From Tenrec ecaudatus (Eukaryota; Chordata; Mammalia; Afrosoricida; Tenrecidae), in contig NC_134537.1 in assembly GCF_050624435.1 (NCBI RefSeq), positions 125,154,086-125,218,085 of the forward strand: a stretch of DNA of 64,000 bases, given 5' to 3'. Numbering within the stretch: the stretch's first letter is position 1; each line of letters starts with the position of its first letter. A program made the position numbers and the translations under genes. Below, in pieces: positions 22,793 through 34,802 of this stretch. Below the pieces are notes generated by a model. The model searched no databases and was not told where the DNA came from. It saw only the letters and a program-made list of their open reading frames with translations.

Positions 22793-22977
22793 AATCTACT
22801 GCCTTCTAATGGATTTTGACTCATGTTGACCCTATACAGGGCTTCTGGGGCTGCAAGTCTTAAACACAGTAGAAAATCTTATCCTTCTCGTAAGGAGCAG
22901 CTGGTGGATTTGGACCGCCGACTGGTGGCTAGCGGTCTAGCACCTACCCAACAGCACCAGCAGGGCTCCTTAGCCAA
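22793..22977 (-). mobile_element. AfroSINE, antisense
   Basis: 'actgccttctaatggatttt', 'ggagcagctggtggatttgg' and 'acagcaccagcagggctcct' follow reverse AfroSINE order. Confidence 0.85.
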
Positions 22978-23260
22978 CCCTACTTTAATTGGCATCCAGC
23001 TGGGAGCGCTGAATGCAGCATGAACCTGAGAGAAGAGGTGATTAAACCTACGTGTTGAGAACTCAGATGAGAGCAAGGTCCCAGTCCTCCTTGCAGGTTG
23101 CATGCTTGAATTCTCTTTATCTACTATTTTATTTTTAAAATTACATTAATTGTCTCGAAAGGAAACGTTTGAGCAGGACAACACAGTGAAAGAAATAGTA
23201 AGACTGGAAGCAGACTGCTTTAGACTAATTAGCACTGGCCTACTATTGAGAGCCTGAGTT
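22978..23260. other. No recognised feature
   Basis: Unassigned sequence. Confidence 0.4.
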
Positions 23261-23560
23261 CTACTTGGTGCCTAGTGGTTCTAGCCTACTTGGAACAGAG
23301 CCTAATGAGGAAAACACAAGGCCTGACCCTTTGGTGAAATCCTCATCATGATCACCTCCCTCCTGTGAGGTAGGACTTGGCGCTCTCTAGTCTAGAGGGA
23401 GGACACCTAAAAGACGAGGTCCCAGCATGTGTCTCAGGTGGCTCCTACTAGGAGTCGGCCATCTGGTGTTGCCATGCTGAGTCCTTGCTAATTTTCCTTA
23501 ATAAATAGAGTTTTGTTTTGTTTGACCATTGTGTCTGGTCAACTCAGGTACCACTGCAGA
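23261..23560 (+). mobile_element. Possible LTR 3' part
   Basis: A stretch ending in 'ccttaataaatagagttttg' and 'gaccattgtgtctggtcaac' has the layout of an LTR with polyadenylation signal followed by a T/G-rich end. No partner or target duplication was identified. Confidence 0.35.
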
Positions 23561-24775
23561 AGATGCCCGGTTTCTGGATAAACTTATGACAGTCAGCATC
23601 TCAGCAGCTCACACAGGATCATACTGAATGAGTTTCCTGGGTGCAGTGGAGGTTAATGCCAGTTGTCTAAAAGTGAATGCCTCTCCATAAAATAAAGCTG
23701 TCAGGTCTTGACCCAGCTGAGGCAATTATCTACTAATTTTGACTGTCTTTCACTGACCTTTACAAATCAAAGGTTTCTGAGTCAGAAAGAAGAAACAAAG
23801 TAATGGGGATGGGAGGTTGTAAAACAGAAGAGAGATTATTTGGAGCAGTTTTGTGATCATGCAAAGCAATAGGTTTCCCGGGGTTTGAAACCATATTCTG
23901 CAACACTTCCAAAAGCAAAGCAAGGTAGTCACACATTTTATGTAACATAGAGCATTATGCAAATTATAACCACATTTCAGGTGTTATTAGTCCTACTTCG
24001 ATGGAGAGCGCGCCTTTGGCTCCACGGGCAGTCAGAGTCTCAGAATCCCATTATCTATGTCTGCGCAGACTAGGCCACTGTGGTCCATTAGCAGTAAGAA
24101 CTCATGCAAAAGCAGATACACGATTGCAAAATTCTTTTTTTTTTTATATTTAAATCATTGGATTGTTGGGTCTGTAAATGATATATTAATAAAACAGAAA
24201 TAGATTGGCTAATAAAATTAATGATGTCACTCATTAAAAAAAAACACAGCAAAACAAACAAAAAAATCAAACTGATATATCATGTCTGAGGCAAGATTTG
24301 ACTATGCTGGGGAAGGGAAGTTCTATCTTTCTAGAAAGTTACCTCTGCCACTTGAACTTATCCCCTCTAATAGGTTATAACAAAATATCTCATACATATG
24401 AAAATGTAAAAGGATAGCACCATCACACCTTTGTATCCTCTGCCTGAATCCAATACTTGCCGTACTTGCTACACTTGCAGATGTGTGCGTACTTTACTGA
24501 TTGTATATAACCCAACTCTTTGAAACAAAGGTGCAGAAGCCATGAAATTTCACCCATAGACACATCACCATACTAACAGTAAGGATGCTCTCCTACATAA
24601 TCACAATCCCATTAATAATAATTCTATAGTAAACATTTAATAACTAACTACCTTCAAATTCCTCCTGTTTCTTCTAAGAATGCCTTTCAGAGCTGTCTTT
24701 ATGGAAAGCAGGGGCTTTCTAGAAGTCAGGAGCTAGCACGTTGCATTTGGTTATGTAACTTTTCCATCCATCTTA
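23561..24775. other. No recognised feature
   Basis: AT-rich sequence with poly-T (24128) and poly-A (24236) tracts; no gene or repeat named with confidence. Confidence 0.4.
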
Positions 24776-25450
24776 GCCTAGGTTCTCTAGAAAAGCAAAA
24801 TCAATGGCGTTTATATATGTATACACTTCAAGATTCCTCAAAGTGGATGATACCAACCCTTGGGGAACACCGGAATGATCTGCAAGAGCAGATGGCTACA
24901 CTTTATCCTGGAGGACGGGCTATGAGTTTTCTTTCACTGAAAAGGAGGTGGTCGGCCCAGTAGACTGGGAACCTAAAGTAAAGACTTATCTCACGGAAAT
25001 GGTTCATGGGATGACAAAAGCTGACAAGTTCCAAGTCTGGGCGTCAGATGTCAGGCTGAAGGTTCCTCCTGAACCATGTAGCTTCAGGGGGTACCAAATC
25101 CAAGCTCAGCTGTTGAAACGGCACACTGCTGACTCACAGGCTGCGGAGGTGAATGGGTCCTATAGTCCACAGGAAATGAAGCAGCCTGTCGGCCCAAGTG
25201 GAAAGAACTGATGACCAATGATGATGAGCCAGATGCAGGACCCAGAGTTTTGTCAGAATGTCCATATATATTGACAGTAGGGCCACACCCTTGAGGAAAC
25301 TCCCTTTCAATTGATTGACTGCTCATAGGAGGTCTCCTCCTCATGCAAGTGATTACATTATATCAGACCTCTTCATGGGGGAAAGCCACATAACTGACAA
25401 ACCAGAAAATCATGCAAGAGCGTAACCACCATATTGCCCTCCTGTTTCTA
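24776..25450 (-). mobile_element. LTR-like repeat, antisense ('family C')
   Basis: It starts 'tagcctaggttctctagaaaagc'-like, the reverse of the 'ttctctagagaacc..gctaa' ending of ERVL/MaLR-type LTRs. Body phrases such as 'gctgaaggttcctcctgaac' and 'gtgattacattatatcagac' look like an interspersed repeat. No retroviral gene sequence is attached. Boundaries are soft. Confidence 0.45.
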
Positions 25451-25692
25451 CCCCCAAACATGAGCTTTTTGAGAAGTACAGATCACTTAATCCTAACTCT
25501 AACCCTGAATCTGTGATTATTTCCACATATTAACATTTAACTTGTTCTTCTGTCCCCTCTAGACCTTAATGTTAGATCTAGAGAGGTGTGGTTTTATTTT
25601 AGGCTTAACAATTTTGGCAAAACTATCCATAGGTGGTATTTCAAGTTGCATCATCTGAGAACACACACAGTGAACTATGTCATTATTAGTGA

Positions 25693-26195
25693 TTGTCATC
25701 ATTAGAGTTATATGTCAACTTGTCTGGGCCAAGATTCTCAGTGGCTTGGCCATTAAGACCTAGTAATCCCCCTTGACGATATCTAACATTATATAATTGC
25801 TTCCATAATGAGATATGCTGTAAGTAGCTAATCAATTGAAAGGAAAATTCCTCAGGGATATTGCCTGCTTCTAATACATGTGAACACTATGGGAAAATTT
25901 GATTGCTTTTTTCTGGTCCTGGATCCTGCATCTGGGCCATTGACCTCTGATTTTTCAGACTTGACCCAACGGCTTGCTGTATTGCTTGACAATTCTGAGA
26001 GTCATCATTGCCCTATCTGCCCAGCTGATCTTAAATTCAATCACCTGTGCAGGCACAAGCCTGTTCTTCTGTCTATGATCTTGGTTTCATCAGTCCCCAA
26101 AATTACATGAGTCAGAAGAAGCCTCCAGACTAACATCTCACCTCAGTCATAGATATTGCCCATTTTTACAACTGTGTGAGCCATATTCTTGATAT
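25693..26195 (+). mobile_element. Diverged LTR-like repeat
   Basis: 'tatatgtcaacttgtctggg ... ttgatataaatttc' follows the layout of family B (head 'gtcaacttg', TATA-like stretch near the 3' end) with low identity. Its 3' end runs into the TC/GA palindrome. Confidence 0.45.
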
Positions 26196-26200
26196 AAATT

Positions 26201-26230
26201 TCTCTCTCTCTCTCTAGAGAGAGAGAGAGA
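26201..26230. repeat. Perfect 30-bp (TC)n/(GA)n palindrome
   Basis: Fifteen bases of TC repeat (26201-26215) meet their exact reverse complement (26216-26230) with no spacer. Confidence 0.97.
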
Positions 26231-26231
26231 G

Positions 26232-27200
26232 CAAGATCCACCACTGGTCTGTCGGTTTGTTATTCTGTGGTAGCGTGTGTATTTCTGTGATGCTGAACTG
26301 GTATTTCAAAGAGAACAGGTTTCAAAAGAGCTTCCAGATTAAAGAAAGACAGACTACACAGAAGGAAAAGACTGTCCACTTCAGAGGAATGAGCCACTGA
26401 AAACTCTGTGGATGGCACCCAAACATTGTCAGATACTGAAAACCTGATGAATCGAAGAAAAGCCTCGTCAGAGACAGTGCCAGAAGATGAGCCCCTCGGG
26501 TCAGAAGGCCCCGAAAACATGACGTAGGAAGAGCTGACTTCTCAAAGTCAAGTTGGACCTTAATGATGGGGATAGGGTAAAGCTTTTCAGACCTGCATTT
26601 GCTGATGATACATGACTCAGAATGAGTGGAAACATGGATTAGTTATTGGAACTTGGAATGCACAAGGTATTAATGTAGGAAATGAGAAGTTGTTAAAAAT
26701 AAAATGGAATGGGGGAGGGAGGGAGGGAAAAAAGAGGAGCTGACACTAAGGGCTCAAATAGAAAGTAAATGTTTAGAAAATGATGATGGTAACCTATTTC
26801 AAATACACTTGATACAATTGATGTATGGATTGTTATAAGAGCTGTAAGAACCCCCAATAAAATGATACTAAAATAAATAACTAAAATGGAACCCATAAAG
26901 ACTGATAGTCTAGGCTTCAGTGAGCTGAAATGGACTGGTATTGGATATTTTTAATCCGAAAGTCATATGGTTTCCTATGCCGAGAATGATACAATCAAGA
27001 GGAATCGTATCACATTTATCTTCAAAAAGGACATTTCAAGGTCTGTCTTGAAGTGCAGTGCTATCTGTGATAGGATAATGTCTATCTGCATTCAAAGAGA
27101 TCCAATACAACTACTATCCACATTTACGCACCCACCACTAAAGCTAATAGTCCAGGTAGTAAAGATCTCTACTGTCCTCAGTCTGAAATCGATGAAACAT
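26232..27200 (+). mobile_element. RTE LINE 5' UTR and endonuclease start, sense
   Basis: It contains the RTE leader ('cattgtcagatactgaaaac ... gtcagaaggccccgaaaac') and then the start of the apurinic-like endonuclease ('LVIGTWNAQGINV'-like, around 26650), 'SELKWTGI'-like around 26915 and 'RIMSICIQ'-like at about 27080. Stops are frequent. A family A piece interrupts it at 26710-26881. Confidence 0.8.
26710..26881 (+). mobile_element. Family A 3' fragment with 10-bp TSD
   Basis: Flanked by 'taaaatggaa' at 26700-26709 and 26882-26891. It includes the G-rich start, 'agggctcaaatagaaagtaa' and 'cccaataaaatgatacta'. The RTE reads through in register once it is removed. Confidence 0.88.
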
Positions 27201-27204
27201 GCAG

Positions 27205-27720
27205 TCACGATGCCCTGATAGTTATTAGTGAATCCTGATCGTCTTTGGTGATTAGGTTTCCTCGGATGCAGATAAACATAACCATTTCATGGGCGGCATG
27301 CACTCCCCCAGGTGTTACACTGTGCGTGTCACCACGGTCACGTCTATGAGAAGGCAGCTCCTCCTCAGTCATAGCTGGAGTGTCTTCCGAGCCCAGGGGC
27401 CCACCCTCGGGCACTCACTCTGACAATGTTCTGCTGCCCTTCATCAGGTGGCCTTCGGTGTCTGACACTGTTTTGATTCTGTGCATAAAGTTTTTGCAAC
27501 TCCTTCCTCCTAAGTGGACAGTGGACTGCTTCTCACCGTCTGTTCCTACCCGGGAAGCTCTGCTGACAACCGTTTCATTTTGGGTGGAATGCCAGTGACA
27601 GAGCTCCTGGCATCACAGCGACACACGAGCTACCACAGCATGATGAACTAGCAGACACATGGTGGGCCCACTGCAGTGCCCGCCCAGAACTCACAAACCA
27701 CACTGACTGTAGAGCAGAGT
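27205..27720 (-). mobile_element. RTE 5' region, antisense, internally deleted
   Basis: Its reverse complement carries the same leader motifs as 26270-26560 and then jumps to a segment equivalent to 27080-27110 ('tatctgcat'). The intervening part is deleted. Together with the preceding sense copy it forms a convergent pair. Confidence 0.7.
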
Positions 27721-28437
27721 GGAACTTAGGATCAGAATCAGGAAGTATGTAGGCAGTCTCCCTTCTTCAGTCTGGATCTCTTCCTTCGTTCCTCCCCTCA
27801 GTTTCCTTAGGACGGGTCTCCTCTGTGGCCCTCAGAACAGATTTCTCTTGGCCCTGTCACCACCAGCTCTGCTACGGGCCTCATCTGCACCTCTCGCTCT
27901 CTTCAATATTACAACCCTAGAACTGTGCCACCGTTCTTTTAGGAGGTTCTTTGCCTTCTCTGGTCTTACTCGTCTCCTTTCTCTATCTCCTTCTCCTCCT
28001 CGTCCCTCTTTTATCTCTGCTGCTTCTAGTCTCTAAAAAGTTCTGTGGGATTGATTGCTTAAATCTACACTCATTGTCAATGTCAAGGCCTGGCCCTCCC
28101 ATCAAGGTAGCACATTGGCCAATACCTCTCAATAGGCCTCAGACAACTTACGTGTATGGTCTGTAGTCGTTTTCATTTGCATGGTCTATTGACCAATCCT
28201 TGCACGGTGCATACCAAGCACAGGTAGCCTGCAGGCCAGGGCCAGACCCCACATTTCCAACTCCAGGTTGTTAACTTACCCAGGAAAGTTAATTCACTTG
28301 GGCCACAGGTACAAACCTCTGGGGTAGAAAAGTAGGGCCACGGTAACTCATCAGGATTAGGAGAAAATTCTCCCGAACAGTTTTCTGAAAGAACCAAAGC
28401 AAAAGGCCACATAAAGGAACTCATTTCGTCATGGTTT
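27721..28437. other. Unclassified
   Basis: Pyrimidine-rich around 27930-28030; open frames there are low-complexity (Leu/Ser/Pro). No gene called. Confidence 0.4.
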
Positions 28438-28648
28438 TAAAAACCCAGACTCACTGTGATTGAGCTGATGCCAACTCAGAGCAACCCCAGCCGCCAGGGC
28501 AGAACTTCCCTGGTGGGTTTCCAAGGCTGTGACTCTTTACCAGAGTAGAAAGCCTGTCTTTCACCCACTGAGGGCCTGGTGGTTTCCAATTGCGGACTTT
28601 GGGGAGCTCAGCGCAAGGCGTAACCATTACAGGACCAGGGCTCTACTT
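28438..28648 (-). mobile_element. AfroSINE, antisense
   Basis: 'aacccagactcactgtgatt', 'aactcagagcaaccccagcc', 'gtttccaaggctgtgactct' and 'gcgtaaccattacaggacca' match reverse AfroSINE. Confidence 0.88.
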
Positions 28649-30138
28649 TAGCACCATGTAAATATTCTATTCACTGAGGATCCTTATCTTGTCGGTAACA
28701 CATTCCAAAACCTCTCAATGGACTTGTTGAATGATCCTTGGAAAGGGGGTTAGGAACTGAGAGTCTGAAAGCCCTTTTTCATTCAAGGAAAGATGTAGAG
28801 GTGTCATCTGTTAATGATCTGAGGTAGTGAGTTGATTAGTGCAAACTTAGGAAGGGCACGGAGTTGGATGTCACGCGGAAGTGCAACGCTGTTCAAAGGT
28901 TGAGAACCAGGATAAGCAGCACCTCTGTCACTATGCACAGGGCTGCATATGTGGCCCTTTACACGGAGGGTCTGCAAGTACATGCCTAATAGAGTCGATG
29001 GCATGTCTGAGTTAAAGCCATCCTCCACATTCCTGAGTGGGTAAAAGACATGTTAAATCAGCTCACTAGAGACAGATACTAGAAACTGGGCTTTGTTTAG
29101 GTGAGGTTCCTTGACCTCTCAAGGTCACTCTCCTCCAGCTCTTGTTTAGCTCCTGTGTCATTTTAACTTTTTGGACTCCTTAAGATAGGAACGCTGACGA
29201 AGAAAACAACAAGAAAATAAGTGAAAATGGAACATGGGCAATAATTACAATAATTCCCTTGGTGTTTATTAGTTTCTCCTTGGAAGCAATGAAAAGGTTA
29301 GGTACATTTTACCTAAAATGAAGTCAAGTTCTGAAAGATGATCACCAAGAGGGCAGACATGATCCCTGAGCCATTCTGTGCTAGAAGTAGGGAAATACTC
29401 TAACCGGACTAGGACAAGAGTCAGGTGTCCTTTGAGACAACTGTCCCCTAACTTGGCCTCACCTTTGGTAAAGAGCTTGACTTCTGGGTCAAGGACACTT
29501 GCATGAAATCGAGTGACAAGCAACTGGCTTCTTTTTCCTTCCAGAGATACTAAATTTGGCTATAGCTTGTCACTTAGCTATTGAAATTCTAATTCAATCA
29601 GGCCTTATCATGAGCCAGGCCAAAACGAGGTGAGATAAGGGAAAGTTGTACCATGAAAAAGTTCTTCAATTACTTAGCAGTTATTTATTGAGGACTTAAT
29701 TAGTACTAAGTGTGAAAACTTTAAGCAGTCAGTAAATAAAACACCTTCCTCCTAACCCCCACCTATGCTTGAACTATTTGAGACATAAGACGTGGAAAAC
29801 AGGCAAATACAGATCAAAATGTTGGGTTTATTATTAATAAGTTGATGAAGAGTATGATACTGTAGCTGTTGGAAAAAGAAGTTGTTATCTGGACTGGACT
29901 CAGGACCGTCTAACTTAAGACAGTCTCTGGGGAAGGTAGAAGAATGTACCCTCCCTTGTGGCTTACGGCACAGACAAAAACAATCCCGAAGGGCAGAACC
30001 ACACATACCCCCTTCCGCATTTTCACCTATCCATCAATCATTTCTCCCCTTCCAGCAGCTTCCCCTGCATACTGTTCTCGGCTGCTACGACTGCACAGCA
30101 ATCCCCTAAAGATTTAGAGTATGCTCCAGATGGCCTTG
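28649..30138. other. Unique-looking sequence, nothing identified
   Basis: About 1.5 kb with only short random open frames. Confidence 0.4.
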
Positions 30139-30330
30139 CAGAGGTTCTCAACCCTCCTGATGCCGCGACCCTTTCATATAGTGCCTCATGTGGTGGGGAC
30201 CCCAACCATAACATTATTTCTGTTGCTACTTCATAACTGTCATTTTGCTACTGTTATGAATCGGGTGACCCATGTGAAAGAGTTGTTCGACCCCCCAAAG
30301 GGGCTGTGACCCACAGGTTGAGAACCTCTG
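30139..30330. mobile_element. SPIN/URR1-type non-autonomous hAT transposon, 192 bp
   Basis: Ends are 'cagaggttctcaacc' and 'ggttgagaacctctg', a perfect 15-bp inverted repeat. Internal 'taacattatttctgttgcta', 'cttcataactgtcattttgc' and 'gaccccccaaaggggc' place it in the same family as 18794-18996, in opposite orientation. No clear 8-bp target duplication ('tggccttg' vs 'ccgtaagg'). Confidence 0.9.
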
Positions 30331-31584
30331 CCGTAAGGTCTTTTGACCCAATCACAATTCTTGTTTCCATAGTCATTAGGTTAGAATGTTAGACTGTGAT
30401 AATCATGTAACATTGATTAAAGTAAGTTTCAAAATACCAAAATTTTAGGTAATGTAGCCAAGAGAAGATTCAAACAAAAGGAAGATCAATAAAAACCCAA
30501 GGGAAAGGGGTCATTTGGGACAAGGTGACCAGCAAAAAGGCATGCAACTGTTTCCTTTCAAAGGGCTTGGTTTCTCTATCATCTACAATGTCTCCACTTT
30601 GAGGAGAGTCTGCAGTGTTTCTAGAAATTTAAGCATATCTGATGCTGTGTTTTGTTGGTGTAGCATGCATGGAATTGGCATCCAGGTTTCTAGAGCAGAT
30701 AGGGCGGAGATGTGGAAATGAAGAGGGAACTGGCTCAGCAAAGAGCAGCTGCATTGACATGAGCTGACATTGTGCCAACACAGAGCAATGAGCTAGCCAG
30801 TGCAAAGTGAGCTTGAGAGAGCCTGGATGTCAGGCTAAGACCTGGTGATGTAGATTTGTGAAATGACAATGGAAGCTAGAAAGATTAAGTTCTCAGAAAA
30901 TACTCTGGAGGAGTAACAGAAGGCCAAGGTTGAACTTTAAATGACACCCCCAGTCATGGAACTTGATAAAGAAGAACTTAGGTAAATAAGAAAAAAAGGG
31001 GAGAGAATGAAAAGCAGATTAAGAGAGAATGTGGCGTCAATGAAGGCAAAATCAGGCAGTTTAGAGAGTGCCCCACACTATTGAGTGTTAGAAAGATCAA
31101 AGAGAATGGGAGGGCCGTTCAAAGGACGTGGGAAAAGGATACCAACTTATTTGGAATGCCAGACCTCAACCCAACAACTAGAGGTAAGTTATGCATGTTT
31201 CTCCCATGGCAATTTGCTGCTTGCTGACCTATTTTATATGCTTGACATGGCATCTAATCTAGAAGCAATGGTCTCTACTTTTCCATCTAAATGTTCTGAG
31301 AACATTTCAAGGTAACTTACAACATATCGAGAAAGAAAAAACATAATATAAAACATCAACAAAGAAGGTAAATTCACGCTTTTACCTGATTCTGCTTTAC
31401 CCAATTTATAATAAGTTGACCAGTAGTGAGTCATTTTCATATTTTGTAAACGTGTCTGTGTACAATGAGAATCAGTAAGCAGAACAACATCCTGTGAAGA
31501 AAATGTAAAGTTCCATTAGATTTTCTATAGCAAATAGGTTTGTTTCTTGGTGCTACATCCAAGAACTTGATACCAGTACATTAG
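30331..31584. other. Unique-looking sequence, nothing identified
   Basis: About 1.25 kb without a gene or a repeat I can name. Confidence 0.4.
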
Positions 31585-31722
31585 ATGCTACTCAGTCAGC
31601 GCTGATTCGTGGTAAACCCGTGTTTCAGAGTGAAACTTTGCTCCATAGAGTTGTCAATTGCTATAATTTTCTGAAAGTAGATTGCCAAGACACTGCTGGC
31701 TAGATGTGAATCTCTTACCTCT
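31585..31722 (-). mobile_element. Diverged AfroSINE, antisense
   Basis: 'ctcagtcagcgctgattcgt' and 'ttgctccatagagttgtcaa' suggest the reverse distal half; low identity. Confidence 0.4.
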
Positions 31723-31775
31723 TGGTTAATAGTCAAGTGCAAACCATTAATGCCCCCACACCTTCAATTAATGCT

Positions 31776-32256
31776 TGTGGTAGTTACATAATCTGGTGTC
31801 AACTTGCGAGGGGATGGAGTCTCGTTTGCCAATCAGGTCACAGCTTCATGACCTCATTTGGAGATGCCATGGAGATAAATAGCTCACTGGAGGCCAGATA
31901 CACGGATTCATCTTCTTGTTGACAAGACACATGGAGCTATGCTTGCTCCCTGGAGCTGCAGGAGCCACATGGGAACCTGCCAGTGCTGCAATGCCTCCAC
32001 TGCCACCGGATCCACAAGACTTTCCACCCACCGGCCTGTGATCTTCCTGCAGTCACCATCATTGCATGTGTTTCATAAGTCGTCAGAGGACTTTATAAAT
32101 TGGCATCAGACTTATGGGCTAATATCAGATTTATGGACTTGATTTAGACCGGGCTGGGATGTTTTCTCAATATACAATTGCTCTTTTATATAAAACTCTT
32201 TCTTATACTCATGAATCTCCCTGGATTTGTTTCTCTAGTCAAGCCAGATTAACACA
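31776..32256 (+). mobile_element. LTR family B, solo, with 5-bp TSD
   Basis: TG (TGTGGTAGTTACATAATC) to CA (CCAGATTAACACA), 481 bp, flanked by the exact 5-bp duplication 'atgct' (31771-31775 and 32257-32261). A 'ttatataaaactcttt' stretch lies about 60-70 bases before the end. Five-base target duplications and TG...CA ends are usual for ERVL/MaLR-type LTRs. No internal retroviral region is present. Confidence 0.82.
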
Positions 32257-33610
32257 ATGCTGTAGATTGAGAAGAACTTGAGGTCGCTGAAGCTCTGCAA
32301 CAGAAAGTGCCCTGGAAAAATGAGCAGTCTTATATGAGTAAGTCAGCAGTACTCTTGCCAGCTATCTGCTGTTCTTACATCTCCCTTTCCTCACATCTTA
32401 CAAGGCTATAGTCAATCAGCATCTTCCTGGAGTGTTGTTTTTGACTTTTGAAATATTTGATTTTTAAATTTTCTTAATAAGCTTCATGCCAGCTTACATA
32501 TTCAGTCTTTTGTCTCCAGCTTCTTTAGGTAGTGAGCAATCTCTGAGAGGGAAAAAAAAAGAATTTGTACACAGACACAAACAACTCCTGGAAGAGATCC
32601 TCCGTGATTGAAATAAAATAATACAATTTTGATGAGAGCAGATGTTCCACCATTGGGCACAGGAAATCAGGAGAAAGATGCCAATCCTCTGTCCTTCCTA
32701 ACGGGGAAGTGATGAGTCCTATCTATAATTTGACCATTACAGAATCTGACACAGTTGTTTTTAAGGTTATAGTGGGTTCAAATAAGAGTTCAGAGAGCAC
32801 TGTATTCCTTAATTCATACCAAACCGTCTAATCAACAATTCATATTTTCTGACACAGTTCATTTAACACTCTATAATAGACTTTCAATAAGCAATGTCCC
32901 TTTAAAATCTTGATTCCCCTACTTAGCAGCAAGTTTTGCTTCTTGTTTTGGAACCAAAAGCATTCTTGGGTTTTTCTCCATTTGAACGAAATGGCTCCGT
33001 TTTTAAATTCTGAGGAAAAAAAGATATTTAAATGCCTTCCATGCTGTCCTGACAAGGAAATCCCTGCCAGAAGCATCAGCTTATATGTGCTTGGTCCAGT
33101 CAACATCTTCCTCCTTTGAAAACAGGCAGATGGGAGATGAGGTCTCCTTTCAGATCACAGACAGTGAGCTGGATTAACACCAACGTTTAATGACATTCAT
33201 TCCAAAAAGTATTTATTAAAGGCAAACTGTGTGTCAGTCATGTTCTAAGCACTGGAAATACAGCAGGGAAAACAACACGCAGGCTCCTGCTCCCAGGGAG
33301 CTCACATGCCAGTAAGGAATTAGGTGCCACAGAGAAGAATAAGGGGTAAAGAGAGAGAACTTGTCTTCAAAACACTTTCTCTTTTTACTGATGTTCTTTT
33401 CAATTTGAAGGGTCTTTGCACACTGTCTCAAATTTACATACAGTCAAGATTTATCTCAATTAATATCACATTAGCAGGATTACTAAGATTCTCTGAGAAG
33501 TTAAGGTAAGATAATCAATCACCGTTAGTTAGTGTTTCATGGCTTATGGTCTTCTCCGGTGAGGGAGTTGGATATGAATTTTGACAGGTCAGAGGAATAT
33601 ACAGCATTCT
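32257..33610. other. Unique-looking sequence, nothing identified
   Basis: AT-rich, 1.35 kb, only short open frames. No repeat or gene assigned. Confidence 0.4.
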
Positions 33611-33830
33611 AGAGCCCCGCCGGCCGAGGGGCTATACACCGAGCTTCAATCCAAAAGGTGAGCTGTTCAAAACTAGCATGGCCTCTGCGGGCGGGAGGAA
33701 GTCAGGGCTCTCTGCTCTCCTAAAGAGTTAGTCTCTGAAACTCACAGGGGCCCGTTCTACCCTGTCCTATAGGGAATTGATTCTATGGTAGTGAGTTGGT
33801 TTTTGTGTGTGGGGGGGGGGGGGGGTTGTG
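33611..33830 (+). mobile_element. AfroSINE, sense, ending in G15 run
   Basis: 'gagccccgccggccgagggg', 'aaaggtgagctgttcaaaac', 'ctctcctaaagagttagtct' and 'ctaccctgtcctatagggaa' are AfroSINE landmarks. A run of 15 G (33811-33825) follows the tail. Confidence 0.85.
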
Positions 33831-34054
33831 GAGAGCATCAGATAGGAATTTGTGAGTAGCCATCAGATGCAGGGAAGAAGTAAAATGAAAGTCTGAGAGA
33901 AGAGCCTAGTAGGCTTAAGGAAGAGAAAGCACAAGAGTGGGTGAGTGGAGCATGCTTGGTGTGCTCCGGGAACGCAAGGCAGCCGTGTGGCTGCTAGAGA
34001 ACGAGCAGAGGCAGAGAGCTAGGACGAGTCGGAGAGGGAGGAAAATAAGAAGGT

Positions 34055-34242
34055 AACCAAACTCACTGCCATGGGGTCAATGCCGACTCATAGTGACCCC
34101 TTGTGGGTCTCCAAGACTGCAACTGTTTGCAGGAGTAGAAAGCACAGTGGCCGTTTTCTCCCACGGAGCTGCTGTTGGTTTTGAACTGCCGACCCAGCAG
34201 ATCACAGCCCAACGCATAACCACTACACCACATGGGCTACTT
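34055..34242 (-). mobile_element. AfroSINE, antisense
   Basis: 'aactcactgccatggggtca', 'gactcatagtgaccccttgt' and 'aacgcataaccactacacca' in reverse order. Confidence 0.9.
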
Positions 34243-34377
34243 CAGAGAGGGAGAAGGGAAATCATAAGAGGCCTTTTTAGGCTGCCATAAGGACTCTGAT
34301 TTTACCAGTGGGATCTCAGTAGAGGGCTTTCTGTGGAAGGCCGGCTGATTTGGTTGAATCTCTTTTGCTTCTTGCTG

Positions 34378-34537
34378 GGAATTCCTGTGCCTTAGTGGTT
34401 ATGAGCTAGCTGGGTGCCATCGGAAACCACCAGCCCCTAAGGAAAAAGACAGCAGAGGGCGTCTCAGAAACCCACAGGGGCAGTTCTGCCCTGTCACTCT
34501 GGGTCAGAAATGACTTGATGGCAGTGAGTTCTTTACC
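34378..34537 (+). mobile_element. AfroSINE, sense, slightly shortened
   Basis: 'tgtgccttagtggttatgag', 'ctcagaaacccacaggggca', 'ctgccctgtcactctgggtc' and tail 'acttgatggcagtgagtt'. Confidence 0.88.
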
Positions 34538-34802
34538 TACTTTGTGGAAGTAAACATGAGAGATAAAGTTGGAGCAGAAAGATGGGTTAGAGGCGATTAC
34601 AATGATGGAGGTAATGGTGGTCTGGATAAATGGTACAGTGGAAACATTAGAAGCTTCTGGTATATTTTGAAGGTTAAACTGAGAGAATTTGTGGATGAAT
34701 TGGTTATGAGTAAAAGAGAGAAGCATCAAATATGACTCCAATATTTTTGACCTATGCAACTAAATACGAGAAGGGCCATTTACCATGAAAAGGAAGCTTA
34801 GA
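34538..34802. other. No recognised feature
   Basis: About 265 bases between SINE and family A insertion. Confidence 0.4.

Noticed and set aside
25488-25510. Interstitial telomere-like 'cctaactctaaccctgaa'
   Set aside because: Only about two imperfect units, below what would support a telomeric array.
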